Source: Paraburkholderia graminis C4D1M
Lineage (GTDB): Bacteria > Pseudomonadota > Gammaproteobacteria > Burkholderiales > Burkholderiaceae
Direction: 5' to 3'
DNA: 64,000 nt
Assembly: GCF_000172415.1 (NCBI RefSeq)
Contig: NZ_ABLD01000007.1
Location: 245,179-309,178, forward strand
Shown here one piece after another: positions 28,256 to 37,892 of this stretch. Position 1 is the stretch's first letter. Each line of letters starts with the position of its first letter. Under the pieces are notes generated by a model, which saw only the letters and a program-made list of their open reading frames with translations, was not told where the DNA came from and did no database searches. The position numbers and the translations under genes were made by a program.

Positions 28256-30536
28256 TTTCATCATGCCGGGAGCCGTCTGGCAGCGCGTCGTGTTGTTGTT
28301 CTTCATCTGCTGGAGCACTCATTTATTCGCTTCAACGTCCAACACTACCAGCGCTAACGAGTCGCCACTGCCCGCTCTTGGCCAGATACAGGTCTTTGAA
28401 GATGTCTCGGGCACGATGACGCTCGCCCATATCAATGCCCTTTACGCAGAAAGTCCACTCAGCTTCGCCACTGCGCAGCAGAAGAGATTAAAGCCGGGTT
28501 TCACGCACTCGGCCTGGTGGCTGCGCGTCGAGTTGAGCAATCATGCCGCAACAAACGTCGCACTAGTTCTCGCGCTTCTTGACGCGCGTCTAGAGCATGT
28601 CGACTTCTATACCAGCCGTACCGATGCGGTGTCCCAGCCTGTTTCATCACGCTACCCGCTGATGGAATTCACGCTCGCGCCCGGCGAACGCTTGCCGGTT
28701 TTCATCCGCGTAGCAAGCGATACCGCGCTTACGCTCGAACCGGCGCTGTATTCGTCGGCGGCATTCGATGCATTGGAAAAGCGCGCCGCGCTCTGGAATG
28801 GCGGACTGATCGGCGGAACTCTCGCACTCGCATGGTGTGCGCTGCTTATCGCCTATTTCTCCCGCAGCGGCCCGTTTCTCGTGTTGGCGGCTCTCTGCTT
28901 GATGACAGCGCTATTCGAGGCCGCCGAGCGCGGGTACACGAGAGTCTATCTATGGCCGCAGGCGATCGAGTGGAGTTCGAGAAGCGTCACGGTATTCGGA
29001 TGCACTGCGGTGCTGCTGTTCATCGCATTCATCTTGCGCATTGCACGCGACGAGAAAGCGCGTCTGCCCTGGCGCTACGTGCTGTATGTATTCGCGTCGC
29101 TCGAGTGCATTGGGGCGGCGGGTGCCGCCTTCGGCAATCTGTTCGTCTTCGCGCAAGTCGGCCTGTACGTGAACGCAGTATTCGGTTTCGTCACAGTGGG
29201 GATGGCTGCAAGTCTCGCCCGTCAATCGACGCCCACCGCGCGGATCATGTTGCTCACCGTGATCTTCTCGCTGCTCAACTCTGCGTTGCGCGTGCTCGAA
29301 ACGCTCGGATCGTTGCCGCCGGCTCTCGCATGGTTAAAGTCGGATATTCATCCGAACCCGGCGGTCGCGATCATTGGATTAGCGACGCATCTAATCGTGC
29401 TTGCGGCATGGGTCAATCACGTCGGCAAACAACGAAGGGCGGCGAGAACCGAACTCGCGGACTGGCAGAGAACCGAACACGACCGCCTACGCGAGCAAGT
29501 CGCACGGCGCACATTGGAATTGAACGAAGCACTGCGTTACGCCGAAGAGAAGAACCGGCAAAAGATCGAAACGCTCGGCTATGTCAGCCACGATCTCCGC
29601 GCGCCATTGGCGACCATTTCCAGTTACGCCAGCCTTCTACTGAATAGAGCCGATTCGAAGCAAGCCACGCTGATACAGGCTATCGAGCGCAGTGTGAACT
29701 ATCAACTGGCCTTGATCGACGAGCTAATTGGATACGCGAAAGCAGAGTTGCAACCACTGGATATCGCACCGACTGCGACCGATCTGCCCGCACTTCTCGA
29801 CGACATCGCCGAATACGCGGTCGCACTCTGTGCGCAACTGAATAACCAGTTCCACTATCAGGCGTTGACATCGCTACCGCGTCAATTGACGATAGACGGC
29901 CGTCGATTACAGCAGGTACTGCTGAATCTATTGTCCAATGCGTCGAAGTTCACACACGACGGCACCGTCATGATGACAGTGCGGGCGCGCCGCCATGAAC
30001 AGCATTGGCACATGGGCTTTGAAGTCGCGGATACGGGCATTGGCATCGCCATCGAAGAACAGTCGAAACTGTTTACCGCCTTTAGACAGATACAGTCGGT
30101 GAACGGCAGTACCGGACTCGGCCTGTTCATCGCCCAGCGCATTGTCAACACAATGGGCGGTGAGTTGCGCGTTTCGAGCGCGCTGCAGCAAGGCACTTCG
30201 TTTTCATTCGAGCTCATTGTTCCTTTTGCAAAAGATCTCGATGCTTCGCAGTTGAGCGTCGTACCGTACACCTCCATCGGATCAGCGCCTGCTCGTCCGC
30301 AGCCTAAGCGGTGGCTTGCCTCGGCTATTCCCCCGCGCAGCGATCGCCGCGATCTGGCAGTACTTGCAAAAGACGGGCGCCTCACCGATATCGAGCAATG
30401 GATTGAAACCATGCTCGCGATTCATCCCTCGTGTACCGCGTTTCTGACCGAAGTTCGCCGTTGCGTCGAGGCATTGGACTTTCCGGGCGCCGAAGCGCTT
30501 GCACTCGCGCCGCTTGAACCAGAGAACATCTCGTGA
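28245..30536 (+). CDS. 7TMR-DISM sensor histidine kinase
   Basis: A 763-residue membrane kinase. After a signal-like helix, residues about 45-175 form a periplasmic DISMED2-type sensor (SAWWLRVELSNH is its hallmark, and the domain is carbohydrate-binding-like). Seven transmembrane helices span about 185-390, then a short coiled coil leads to HisKA with His449 in GYVSHDLRAPL and a HATPase domain (ADTGIGIAIE, STGLGLFIAQ). About 100 residues follow with no recognised domain. The arrangement suits sensing of an external sugar, peptide or siderophore-like ligand. Overlap with the regulator gene implies a cognate pair. Confidence 0.93.
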   Translation: MRINFIMPGAVWQRVVLLFFICWSTHLFASTSNTTSANESPLPALGQIQVFEDVSGTMTLAHINALYAESPLSFATAQQKRLKPGFTHSAWWLRVELSNHAATNVALVLALLDARLEHVDFYTSRTDAVSQPVSSRYPLMEFTLAPGERLPVFIRVASDTALTLEPALYSSAAFDALEKRAALWNGGLIGGTLALAWCALLIAYFSRSGPFLVLAALCLMTALFEAAERGYTRVYLWPQAIEWSSRSVTVFGCTAVLLFIAFILRIARDEKARLPWRYVLYVFASLECIGAAGAAFGNLFVFAQVGLYVNAVFGFVTVGMAASLARQSTPTARIMLLTVIFSLLNSALRVLETLGSLPPALAWLKSDIHPNPAVAIIGLATHLIVLAAWVNHVGKQRRAARTELADWQRTEHDRLREQVARRTLELNEALRYAEEKNRQKIETLGYVSHDLRAPLATISSYASLLLNRADSKQATLIQAIERSVNYQLALIDELIGYAKAELQPLDIAPTATDLPALLDDIAEYAVALCAQLNNQFHYQALTSLPRQLTIDGRRLQQVLLNLLSNASKFTHDGTVMMTVRARRHEQHWHMGFEVADTGIGIAIEEQSKLFTAFRQIQSVNGSTGLGLFIAQRIVNTMGGELRVSSALQQGTSFSFELIVPFAKDLDASQLSVVPYTSIGSAPARPQPKRWLASAIPPRSDRRDLAVLAKDGRLTDIEQWIETMLAIHPSCTAFLTEVRRCVEALDFPGAEALALAPLEPENIS

Positions 30537-30593
30537 AAGTGCGCAAATGGCCAGGCCCCGCAGGCCGCCAACAATAAACAGGAGCAGTACCGA

Positions 30594-32792
30594 ATGATGT
30601 GGGCTATGCGCACCGGACGACGCACGATCATGGTCGCGGTGAAGGGTATCGTTCTCGCAGCGACTGTCGGCCATGCGCACGCACAGCCGACGCAACCCGT
30701 CGACGACGCGAACGTGACGGACGCCATGCCTCTCAACGCGTTGCCGGCGATCACCGTGAAGGATGTGCGAGAGGAATCGTCCGTCGGACTCGTCGGCAAG
30801 CGCACAACGACGGGTACAAAAACCGATACGCCAATCAACGAGATTCCTCAAACCGTCAACATCGTCACCGCGCAGCAGATGGAGATGACCGGCGCGACCG
30901 ACATCAATCAGGCGCTGCGCTACGTACCTGGTTTTTCATCGTTCGGATCGGACGGCCGCACCGACTGGTATGCGGCATTGCGCGGCTTTACGCCGACGCT
31001 GTTCGTCGATGGGTTGCAAACGCCTAATACCGCAACACTCGCGAACTGGCGTGTCGATCCTTATATGATCGAGAGCCTCACCGTGCTGCGCGGGCCGACG
31101 TCGGTGCTATATGGAGCCGGCGACCCCGGCGCGATCGTCGATGCACAGACGCGGCAGGCTGACGGCGAGCGCATCCGCGAAATCGGCGTGCAGATCGGTA
31201 ATTACGCACGCAAGCAGACGATGATCGACGTCGGCGATACGCTCGACGCCGACGGCAAGTACGCGTATCGCTTTCTCGGCGTGGCGCGCGACGGCAATGC
31301 GCTGACCGGCCCCAACGCGGACCAGCGCGTCGCGCTTGCACCATCGTTTCGCTGGCGGCCAGACTCAAAAACGTCGCTGACGGTCACTGCAACCTACCTG
31401 CAAGATCGCGGCGATATTTCATATAACTTCCTGCCCGCGCAAGGCACGGTACTGCCGAACCCGAATGGCCCGTTGTCTCAGGACATTTATATGGGCGATC
31501 CCGCATTCAACCACTATCAGAAGAAGCAGGAATCGCTCGGCTATCAGTTCTCGCACGAGCTCGATCCGATCTGGACGTTGCGCCAGAACGTGCGCTGGAT
31601 GCACTTGTCGGGTGACGATGGATCTGTCTTCGGCAACGGTCTCGCGCCTCACAGCACGACCACCATGACGCGTTATGCAGGCTTGTTCCAGATGAACTAC
31701 AGCCGCCTGGACGTCGACAACAATGCGCAAGCGCGCTTCGCGACAGGACCGCTCGAGCACACGCTGCTACTCGGCTTCCAGTACAACAGGCAGACGACGA
31801 CCGAAAGCGTGTGGCTCGCACTCGCACCCTATCTCAATCTCTACAAGCCGGTCTACACGCCGGTCACGACCGCGATCTTTTCGGGTCCGACTTCGTTCGG
31901 CCATACCGATGCGCAAACAACGGTGAGTACATTGGCCACCTATGCGCAGGATCAGATCAAGGCCCGCCGATGGACACTGACGCTCGGCGGCCGCGAAGAC
32001 TGGGTCGATATGCGCCAGGACGACCGCGCGAACAACTCGCAGATCAAACAGAATGTCAGCGCCTTTTCGGGTCGCGTCGGGCTCACCTACGAGGGCGACT
32101 ATGGACTGTCGCCCTACGCAAGTTATTCGACATCGTTTAATCCGGTCATTGGCGTGAGGATGAACGGCGGTGGCTTGCCCAAGCCGACGCGCGGCCGGCA
32201 GATCGAGGCGGGTCTGCGCTGGCGACCCGCAGGCAAAAACGTGACGTTAAGCGCAGCCGTCTATCAGATCAATCAAAGCAATGTCGTCACGCCGGCGCCG
32301 ATCAATCTCGATCCGACCGGCACTTCGTTCGTGCAGACCGGCGAGGTCCGTTCGCGTGGCATCGAGTTGAATGCCGTGGGACAGATAACGCGGGAACTGT
32401 CGGTGATTGCGTCGTATGTCTATCAGGACGTGAAGAACATCAAGGCCAACGATGCGTCGCTAAACAGGTGGCCCGTGGACGTTCCACGTCCACGGCAAAT
32501 GGCGTCGCTATGGACGGACTGGACATGGCATACGGGCGCGCTCGCGGGTTTCGGCATCGGCGCCGGAGTCCGTTATCAAAGCGCGCTGGCGGGCGCACCG
32601 GACAACTCGCTGACGATTGCAAGCTATACGCTTTACGACGCCGCATTGCACTACGACACTCGCGACTGGCGGCTCGCATTGAATGTGGCGAACGTATTCG
32701 ACCGCCGCTATGTGAGCGGTTGCCAGTCGTATGCAGTGTGCGTGTTCGGCAACGAGCGGACCGTGCTGGCCAGTGCGAAATACAACTGGTGA
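30594..32792 (+). CDS. TonB-dependent siderophore receptor
   Basis: A 732-residue outer-membrane receptor. A signal peptide ends at HAHAQ. The plug domain starts at NEIPQTVNIVTAQQM and contains ALRGF and LTVLRGPTSVLYGAGDPGAIVD, hallmarks of the TonB-siderophore family. The barrel ends in aromatic Trp (KYNW). It would import a ferric siderophore using TonB energy. A TonB box may lie around ALPAITVKD. It follows the kinase gene by 57 bases with its own ribosome site (AGGAG), so all three genes may be one operon. I see no Fur box that I can support. Ligand unknown. Confidence 0.92.
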   Translation: MMWAMRTGRRTIMVAVKGIVLAATVGHAHAQPTQPVDDANVTDAMPLNALPAITVKDVREESSVGLVGKRTTTGTKTDTPINEIPQTVNIVTAQQMEMTGATDINQALRYVPGFSSFGSDGRTDWYAALRGFTPTLFVDGLQTPNTATLANWRVDPYMIESLTVLRGPTSVLYGAGDPGAIVDAQTRQADGERIREIGVQIGNYARKQTMIDVGDTLDADGKYAYRFLGVARDGNALTGPNADQRVALAPSFRWRPDSKTSLTVTATYLQDRGDISYNFLPAQGTVLPNPNGPLSQDIYMGDPAFNHYQKKQESLGYQFSHELDPIWTLRQNVRWMHLSGDDGSVFGNGLAPHSTTTMTRYAGLFQMNYSRLDVDNNAQARFATGPLEHTLLLGFQYNRQTTTESVWLALAPYLNLYKPVYTPVTTAIFSGPTSFGHTDAQTTVSTLATYAQDQIKARRWTLTLGGREDWVDMRQDDRANNSQIKQNVSAFSGRVGLTYEGDYGLSPYASYSTSFNPVIGVRMNGGGLPKPTRGRQIEAGLRWRPAGKNVTLSAAVYQINQSNVVTPAPINLDPTGTSFVQTGEVRSRGIELNAVGQITRELSVIASYVYQDVKNIKANDASLNRWPVDVPRPRQMASLWTDWTWHTGALAGFGIGAGVRYQSALAGAPDNSLTIASYTLYDAALHYDTRDWRLALNVANVFDRRYVSGCQSYAVCVFGNERTVLASAKYNW

Positions 32793-32807
32793 TGGCGATG
32801 TGAGCGA

Positions 32808-32835
32808 TTGCAGGCTCCGAACGCTATGCCTGCAA
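32808..32835. terminator. Hairpin between convergent TonB receptor and oxidoreductase genes
   Basis: TTGCAGGC (32808-32815) pairs perfectly with GCCTGCAA (32828-32835). It falls in the 49-base gap between converging stops. There is no T run, so this is a position-based guess. Confidence 0.4.
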
Positions 32836-32841
32836 ACGTCC

Positions 32842-33831
32842 TCACACCGTGACAACAATCTTCCCGAACTGCTGGTTCGACTCGAGATAACGATGAGCGT
32901 CGACGATCTGCTCAAGCGGGAAGACCTTGTCGATCACCGGCTTCAGCACGCCCGACGAAAGGCCATCGAGAACGAAGCGCTTTGCCCTTTCCAGACGCGC
33001 CGGATCGCTCACGATCAGCTTGTACTGGTAGCCATACACGGTCAGCATCTTGCCGAGGATCGCGAACAGCGGGAACGGCGTCGGTTCTGGACTCAGCGCG
33101 CCATAAGCGAACACGATGCCGCGCTCGCACAGCGCATCGGCCACTTTCTCGAACTCCGGCCCGAGCACCGGATCGAACGCGACGCGCGCGCCCGCGCCGC
33201 CGGTGATTTCGTTGACGCGCGCGACCAGATCTTCCTGCTGCGTGACGATCACGTGGTCGGCGCCCGCTTCCAGCAGCGCGTTTTTCTTCGCGTCGGTGCG
33301 GGTCGTCGCAATCGCAATGGCGCCCACGCTCTTTGCCACCTGAATCGCCGCAAGCCCCACGCTGCTCGACGACGCCGTGATGATGACCGCCTCGCCTGCG
33401 CGCAGTTGCGCGATGTCGACCAGTGCGCCCCACGCCGTTACATACTGCATCCACACCGCCGCGGCCTCGGTGAATCCTAGCGACGGTGGATTCTTCACCG
33501 CATGCGCCGCCGGAAAATTGCCGGTATCGCCATACGCGCCCCATCGCGTGATCGACATGGGCGGAATGATGGCGACCGCGTCGCCGACGGCGACGTTGGT
33601 CACGGACGAACCAACGGCGCTGACGACGCCGGACGCTTCATAACCGAGCCGCGCGGGAAACACGGGCGACTCCACATAGAAGCCGGAGCGGAACATGGAC
33701 TCCGCTCTGTTCACGCCCAGCGCACGAATCTGCAACTGGATCTCGTCCGCGGCGGGCGGCGGCACTTCGACGTTATCGATCCGCAGCACTTCGGGACCGC
33801 CATTCTGATGAAAACGTACGACACGCGGCAT
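32842..33831 (-). CDS. Zinc-independent MDR-family NADPH:quinone oxidoreductase-like protein
   Basis: A 329-residue medium-chain dehydrogenase/reductase. Features are the N-terminal GroES-like domain (GGPEVLRIDNVEVP, RLGYEASGVV) and a Rossmann domain with ITASSSSVGLAAIQVAK replacing the usual GxGxxG by SSSVG. It has no zinc-binding Cys cluster. Such enzymes reduce quinones or unsaturated carbonyls with NADPH. The ATG at 33831 aligns with family starts; the upstream extension to 33885 was rejected. Divergent from a LysR regulator, which probably controls it. Confidence 0.88.
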   Translation of the reverse strand: MPRVVRFHQNGGPEVLRIDNVEVPPPAADEIQLQIRALGVNRAESMFRSGFYVESPVFPARLGYEASGVVSAVGSSVTNVAVGDAVAIIPPMSITRWGAYGDTGNFPAAHAVKNPPSLGFTEAAAVWMQYVTAWGALVDIAQLRAGEAVIITASSSSVGLAAIQVAKSVGAIAIATTRTDAKKNALLEAGADHVIVTQQEDLVARVNEITGGAGARVAFDPVLGPEFEKVADALCERGIVFAYGALSPEPTPFPLFAILGKMLTVYGYQYKLIVSDPARLERAKRFVLDGLSSGVLKPVIDKVFPLEQIVDAHRYLESNQQFGKIVVTV

Positions 33832-33933
33832 GTTCGCTCTCCAACGAGTAAGTGACGAACTCACTATAATTTGAGCCGGCCGCACGATAAATGGCGCGTT
33901 CGCTCTGACTATCGAACCTAACTGTTTCTAATC

Positions 33934-34827
33934 ATGGATCGTCTCACCAGCATGGCGGTCTTCGTCAAAGCGGCGGAAACAGGCTCGTTCGCCGCAGCCG
34001 GCGCGGCGCTCGGCATGACATCGCAGGCCGTCGGCAAGCATGTGCGGCTGCTCGAGGAGCGCTATCGCATGCAGCTCATCAATCGTTCGACGCGCCGCCA
34101 AAGCCTCACCGAAGCCGGGCGCGCGTTTTACGAGCGCAGCAAGTCCGTGCTCGCCGAGATGGAAGCGGCGGAGGCGCTGGCCGCGAACCTTCAGGCCGCG
34201 CCGCGCGGCAAGCTGCGCATCAATGCACCGGTGAGCTTCGGCGCGCACAGCCTTGTGCCGACGCTCGCGCAATACATGCGGCAGCATCCCGAAGTCAGTG
34301 TTGACCTGACGCTGAGCGACCGGCTGATCGACGTAATCGACGAAGGCTATGACGCGGTCGTGCGCATCGCGCCGATCGCCGATTCGAGGCTGATTGCGCG
34401 GCCGATCGGTCCTTATCGACTGACGATCTGCGCGTCGCCCGCGTATCTGGCTGAGCGCGGCACGCCTCTACGCCCTGAAGATCTGACGCAGCATGAGTGC
34501 CCCGGATTCTCTTACTGGGGTCGCGGGCCGTTACGTGAATGGCACCTGGTCGGGCCGGACGGCCGGCATGTGGTGCCGGTCAGCAGCCGCTTCTCGATCA
34601 ACAACGGCCAGGCGCTGCGCAATGCCGCAGTCGAAGGCGCGGGCATCATCCTGCAACCATGCGCCATGCTGCGCGAAGATCTCGCTGCGGGGCGCCTCGT
34701 GCGCGTGCTGCCGGACTACGAACCGCCGCCGCTGCCGATCCATCTGCTGTTCGCACCCGACCGCCGGCCCACGCCGAAGCTGCGCAGCTTCATCGATTTC
34801 GTCGTGGCGCGCTTTGGCGAGGGATAG
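33934..34827 (+). CDS. LysR-family transcriptional regulator
   Basis: A 297-residue regulator. The winged helix-turn-helix covers residues 1-60 (MDRLTSMAVFVKAAETGSF, AAGAALGMTSQAVGKHV) and the periplasmic-binding-like effector domain covers about 90-290 (GKLRINAPVSFG, VRIAPIADSRL). This subtype, starting MDRL and with the APVSFG motif, is common next to oxidoreductases. It is divergent from the quinone-reductase-like gene across about 100 bases, the classical LysR arrangement. Inducer unknown. Confidence 0.93.
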   Translation: MDRLTSMAVFVKAAETGSFAAAGAALGMTSQAVGKHVRLLEERYRMQLINRSTRRQSLTEAGRAFYERSKSVLAEMEAAEALAANLQAAPRGKLRINAPVSFGAHSLVPTLAQYMRQHPEVSVDLTLSDRLIDVIDEGYDAVVRIAPIADSRLIARPIGPYRLTICASPAYLAERGTPLRPEDLTQHECPGFSYWGRGPLREWHLVGPDGRHVVPVSSRFSINNGQALRNAAVEGAGIILQPCAMLREDLAAGRLVRVLPDYEPPPLPIHLLFAPDRRPTPKLRSFIDFVVARFGEG

Positions 34828-34853
34828 ATCGGTCGACGCAAGTAGCGGCCGTT

Positions 34854-35885
34854 CTATTTCTTTCCGTCGATGACCGCCACCACTTCCTCGCGCGTGTACT
34901 CCTTGTTCGCGAGCGCGCCAGGCGGCGTCTTCGCCAGCACGGCGTCGAGTTCGTCGGGCTTCACTTCGAGCACCGGCATGCGAATGTCGTGCGGCACCTT
35001 CTTGCCCGCGAGAATCTGCTGCGTCACCCAGAATGCGAACGACGACGCGCCGGGCGGAATGGTCACCGACATCGTTTCGTAGCCGCTCTTTTTCTGATCG
35101 GCCCACCACGCAAGTTCTTCCTGGCGGTTGCCAAGAATGATGATCGGCGTCGGCCGTCCGGCCGCCTTGATCGCCTGCGCCGCGCCGAAACCGTCGCCGC
35201 CTTGCGTGAGCACGCCGTCGATCTTCGGCAACGTCGGCAACACACCCGCAACCTGCTTTTGCGCGACCGTCTGCGTCCAGTCGCCATGCACCGAACCGAC
35301 CACCTTCAGGCCCGGATACTTCTTCAGTTCGTCGACCATGCCCTGATGAATCTCGTCGTCGACGGAGACACCCGCTAGCCCGCGAATCTCGAGCAGGTTG
35401 CCCTTGCCGTTCAGACGCTTCGCCAGATAGTCGACCTGCATGCGGCCCATGCCCTGAAAATCGACGGCGATGCGATAGGCGCACGGCTCGGTCGCGATGC
35501 CGTCGAACGATACGACCGTCACGCCCGCGCCGCACGCCTGCTTGATGACGCCGTTGAGCGCCGTGGGCGACACGGAATCGACCGCGATCGCCTTGAAGCC
35601 CTGGAGTATCAGGTTCTGGATCTGCTGGACCTGCTCGGTCGCCTGGCTTTCCGCCGTGGTGAAGCTCGGCGCGGCCGCGACGATCTTTTGCTTGACTGCC
35701 GGGTCCGCGATGTTGGACCAGCTCTTGAGCATCTGCTGACGCCAGCTATTGCCAGCATAGTTATTCGACAGCGCAATTTTCATCGACGAGGTATCGCCCG
35801 TCGCGACCTGCGCCGATGCGCCCGCGGATGCAGCCACGCATATCGCGGCCATGCACAGCGAGAGAGCCAGTTTTTTTATCTGCAC
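34854..35885 (-). CDS. Periplasmic sugar-binding protein (RbsB-like), paralogue 1
   Basis: A 343-residue type I binding protein with signal peptide ending at ASAQ. The mature protein begins VATGDTSSMKIALSN. GTG 35885 is the start, supported by an AGGAGACAAG ribosome site. It is strongly similar throughout to the binding protein at the head of the operon (for example QQIQNLILQG, VSPTALNG, CAYR, NGDWTQ/HGDWTQ), so the pair arose by duplication. As the last gene of the ABC operon it supplies a second specificity to the same permease (inference). It converges with the LysR gene. Confidence 0.9.
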   Translation of the reverse strand: MQIKKLALSLCMAAICVAASAGASAQVATGDTSSMKIALSNNYAGNSWRQQMLKSWSNIADPAVKQKIVAAAPSFTTAESQATEQVQQIQNLILQGFKAIAVDSVSPTALNGVIKQACGAGVTVVSFDGIATEPCAYRIAVDFQGMGRMQVDYLAKRLNGKGNLLEIRGLAGVSVDDEIHQGMVDELKKYPGLKVVGSVHGDWTQTVAQKQVAGVLPTLPKIDGVLTQGGDGFGAAQAIKAAGRPTPIIILGNRQEELAWWADQKKSGYETMSVTIPPGASSFAFWVTQQILAGKKVPHDIRMPVLEVKPDELDAVLAKTPPGALANKEYTREEVVAVIDGKK

Positions 35886-35933
35886 GTCTTGTCTCCTGTC
35901 GAGTATTCGATGTATTTGAAGTATTCGGGCGCT

Positions 35934-36842
35934 TCAGCGGCCCGCGCCGCGCACGCCCACATGAAGCGAATAGATGGAAGCCGTCGCGGCGATGAACAGG
36001 CAATTGCGGTTCAATCCGCCGAAGGTCAGATTGGCTACGACTTCGGGTATCAGGATCTTGCCGAGCAGCGCGCCATTGGGCGCGTAGCAATGCACGCCGT
36101 CTTCGGCGCTGGTCCAGACGTTGCCGTGCTCGTCGATGCGCATGCCGTCTGGAACGCCACTTTGCATCTCCGCAAAAACACGCCCGTTGCGCAGACCGCC
36201 TTCGCTCGTCACGTCGAATACGCGGATATGGCGCGGCGCGTTGTCGTCGTGCGAAGCAGCGGAATCGGCGATATAAACTTTGCTCTCGTCCGGCGAGAAC
36301 GCGAGACCGTTCGGCTTCGCGAAGTCGTCGCAGACCAGTTTCACCTGCGCGCTGTCGGCGCCGATGCGATAGACGTTGCAGCGGCCGATCTCGCTGTCGG
36401 CGCGATAACCTTCGTAGTCGCTCAGAATGCCGTAGTCGGGATCGGTGAACCAGATGTCGCCTTTGGAATCCACGACTACATCGTTCGGAGAATTGAGGCG
36501 CTTGCCTTCGAAGTGCGACGCCAGCACCGTCACGCTGCCGTCGTGTTCGGTGCGCGTCACGCGTCGCGTGCCGTGCTCGCAGGTCACGAGCCGTCCCTCG
36601 CGGTCACGCGTGTTGCCATTGCTGTAGTTGGACGGCGCACGATAAACGCCTACGCCCATGCCGGGCGCCCAACGCATCATGCGGTTGTTCGGTATGTCGC
36701 TCCAGATAAGCAGGTCTGTCGCCGGGAAATAGACCGGACCTTCGGCCCACAGGCATTCGTTCGTGAGACGCGTCAGAAAGGCGTTGGGCTGAAGCAGCAG
36801 CCTGAAACGCGGGTCATGTACTTCGAAGTCGGTGCTTTTCAT
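35934..36842 (-). CDS. SMP-30/gluconolactonase-family lactonase
   Basis: A 302-residue six-bladed propeller. Metal ligands of the family are visible as Glu in ECLWAEGPVYF, Asn in LNSPNDVVVDS and Asp in FSPDESKVYIADS. These enzymes hydrolyse sugar lactones to aldonic acids. ATG 36842 has an AAGGAGAC-type ribosome site; the frame extends upstream without support. It sits between permease genes and the second binding protein, suggesting that the transporter imports an aldonolactone or the oxidised form of a sugar (inference). No signal peptide, so it is cytoplasmic. Confidence 0.9.
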   Translation of the reverse strand: MKSTDFEVHDPRFRLLLQPNAFLTRLTNECLWAEGPVYFPATDLLIWSDIPNNRMMRWAPGMGVGVYRAPSNYSNGNTRDREGRLVTCEHGTRRVTRTEHDGSVTVLASHFEGKRLNSPNDVVVDSKGDIWFTDPDYGILSDYEGYRADSEIGRCNVYRIGADSAQVKLVCDDFAKPNGLAFSPDESKVYIADSAASHDDNAPRHIRVFDVTSEGGLRNGRVFAEMQSGVPDGMRIDEHGNVWTSAEDGVHCYAPNGALLGKILIPEVVANLTFGGLNRNCLFIAATASIYSLHVGVRGAGR

Positions 36843-36905
36843 GTCTCCTTGCCCTTCTCTATTTGCTATTACTGCGGGCTTCAATTGCAACGCTTATTGC
36901 AAAGC

Positions 36906-37892
36906 CTATCGCAGCACTTTTCCGCCCGCCGCCACGGTCACTGAAATGATCAACACGCCATACACGATGGAGCGCACGCCCGCATCGGCGCCAACCGCAT
37001 TGAGCGCCGCGTTCGTGAGAAAGAGGAACATGGACGCGCCCCATACGCCGACGATGGTCGCCTTGCCGCCCGTCACCAGCGTGCCGCCGATCACGACCAC
37101 GGCAATCGAAATCAGCATGTACTCCACGCCCATGTCGAGCGACGCGCCGCCGGATATGGCCGCGAGCAGCAACGCGGTGAGCGACGCGATCATCGACGAC
37201 AGCACATAAGCGAGGCACCGCGTGCGATGCACGTTGACGCCCGCGAGCCATGCGGCCCGCGCGTTCTGGCCGATAGCGGAAAGCCTGCGGCCATACACGG
37301 CGCGATGCAGCAGCACCGCGAGCGCAATCGACAACGCGAGCGCGAGCAGCGCGATATACGGCACGCCCGCAACGCGGCCCGTCGCGAAAGCGCCGAGCGC
37401 GGGCGGTGGCGGCGGCAACTGGCGGCCTTGCGTGATCGCAATCGACTGAATGATGAAGCTCGACGACAGCGTCGCGATGATCGGCGGGATGCGCAAAAGG
37501 CGAATCAGCATGTAGTTGGCGACGCCGACAACGACGCCCACGCCCAGCACCGCGGCCACGCCCAACGCGATGTATCCGTTCGAGCTGCGCATCACATGCA
37601 TGCCGATCACGCCGGCAAGCGCGATGGTCGACGGCACCGACAGGTCGATGTTGCCGACGCCCGATGTGATGACGAGCATCTGCCCGAGGCCGACAAGCAC
37701 CATGAAGACGCCGTAGGTCAGCGCCGTCTGCGCGACATTGCTCGCGATGCCGAAGCCGAACACGCCGACAATGCCGAACCACACCAGCACCGTGCCGACG
37801 AACGACCAGGCCCACGGCGCCTGAATACTTTTGAGCCGCGCCCAGGCGCTGTCCTGAGAAGCGATCGGCTCGCTGGAAATTTGCGTTTTCAC
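36906..37892 (-). CDS. Sugar ABC transporter permease 2 (RbsC-like)
   Basis: A 328-residue permease with eight to ten hydrophobic helices. The family stretch VGLGQMLVITSGVGNIDLSVPSTIAL corresponds to the RbsC/XylH motif (GG-IDLSVGS). GTG 37892 overlaps the stop of the preceding permease as GTGA and has a GGAG site eight bases before it, so the start is well fixed even though an ATG lies further upstream. It forms the membrane channel with permease 1. Confidence 0.92.
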   Translation of the reverse strand: MKTQISSEPIASQDSAWARLKSIQAPWAWSFVGTVLVWFGIVGVFGFGIASNVAQTALTYGVFMVLVGLGQMLVITSGVGNIDLSVPSTIALAGVIGMHVMRSSNGYIALGVAAVLGVGVVVGVANYMLIRLLRIPPIIATLSSSFIIQSIAITQGRQLPPPPPALGAFATGRVAGVPYIALLALALSIALAVLLHRAVYGRRLSAIGQNARAAWLAGVNVHRTRCLAYVLSSMIASLTALLLAAISGGASLDMGVEYMLISIAVVVIGGTLVTGGKATIVGVWGASMFLFLTNAALNAVGADAGVRSIVYGVLIISVTVAAGGKVLR

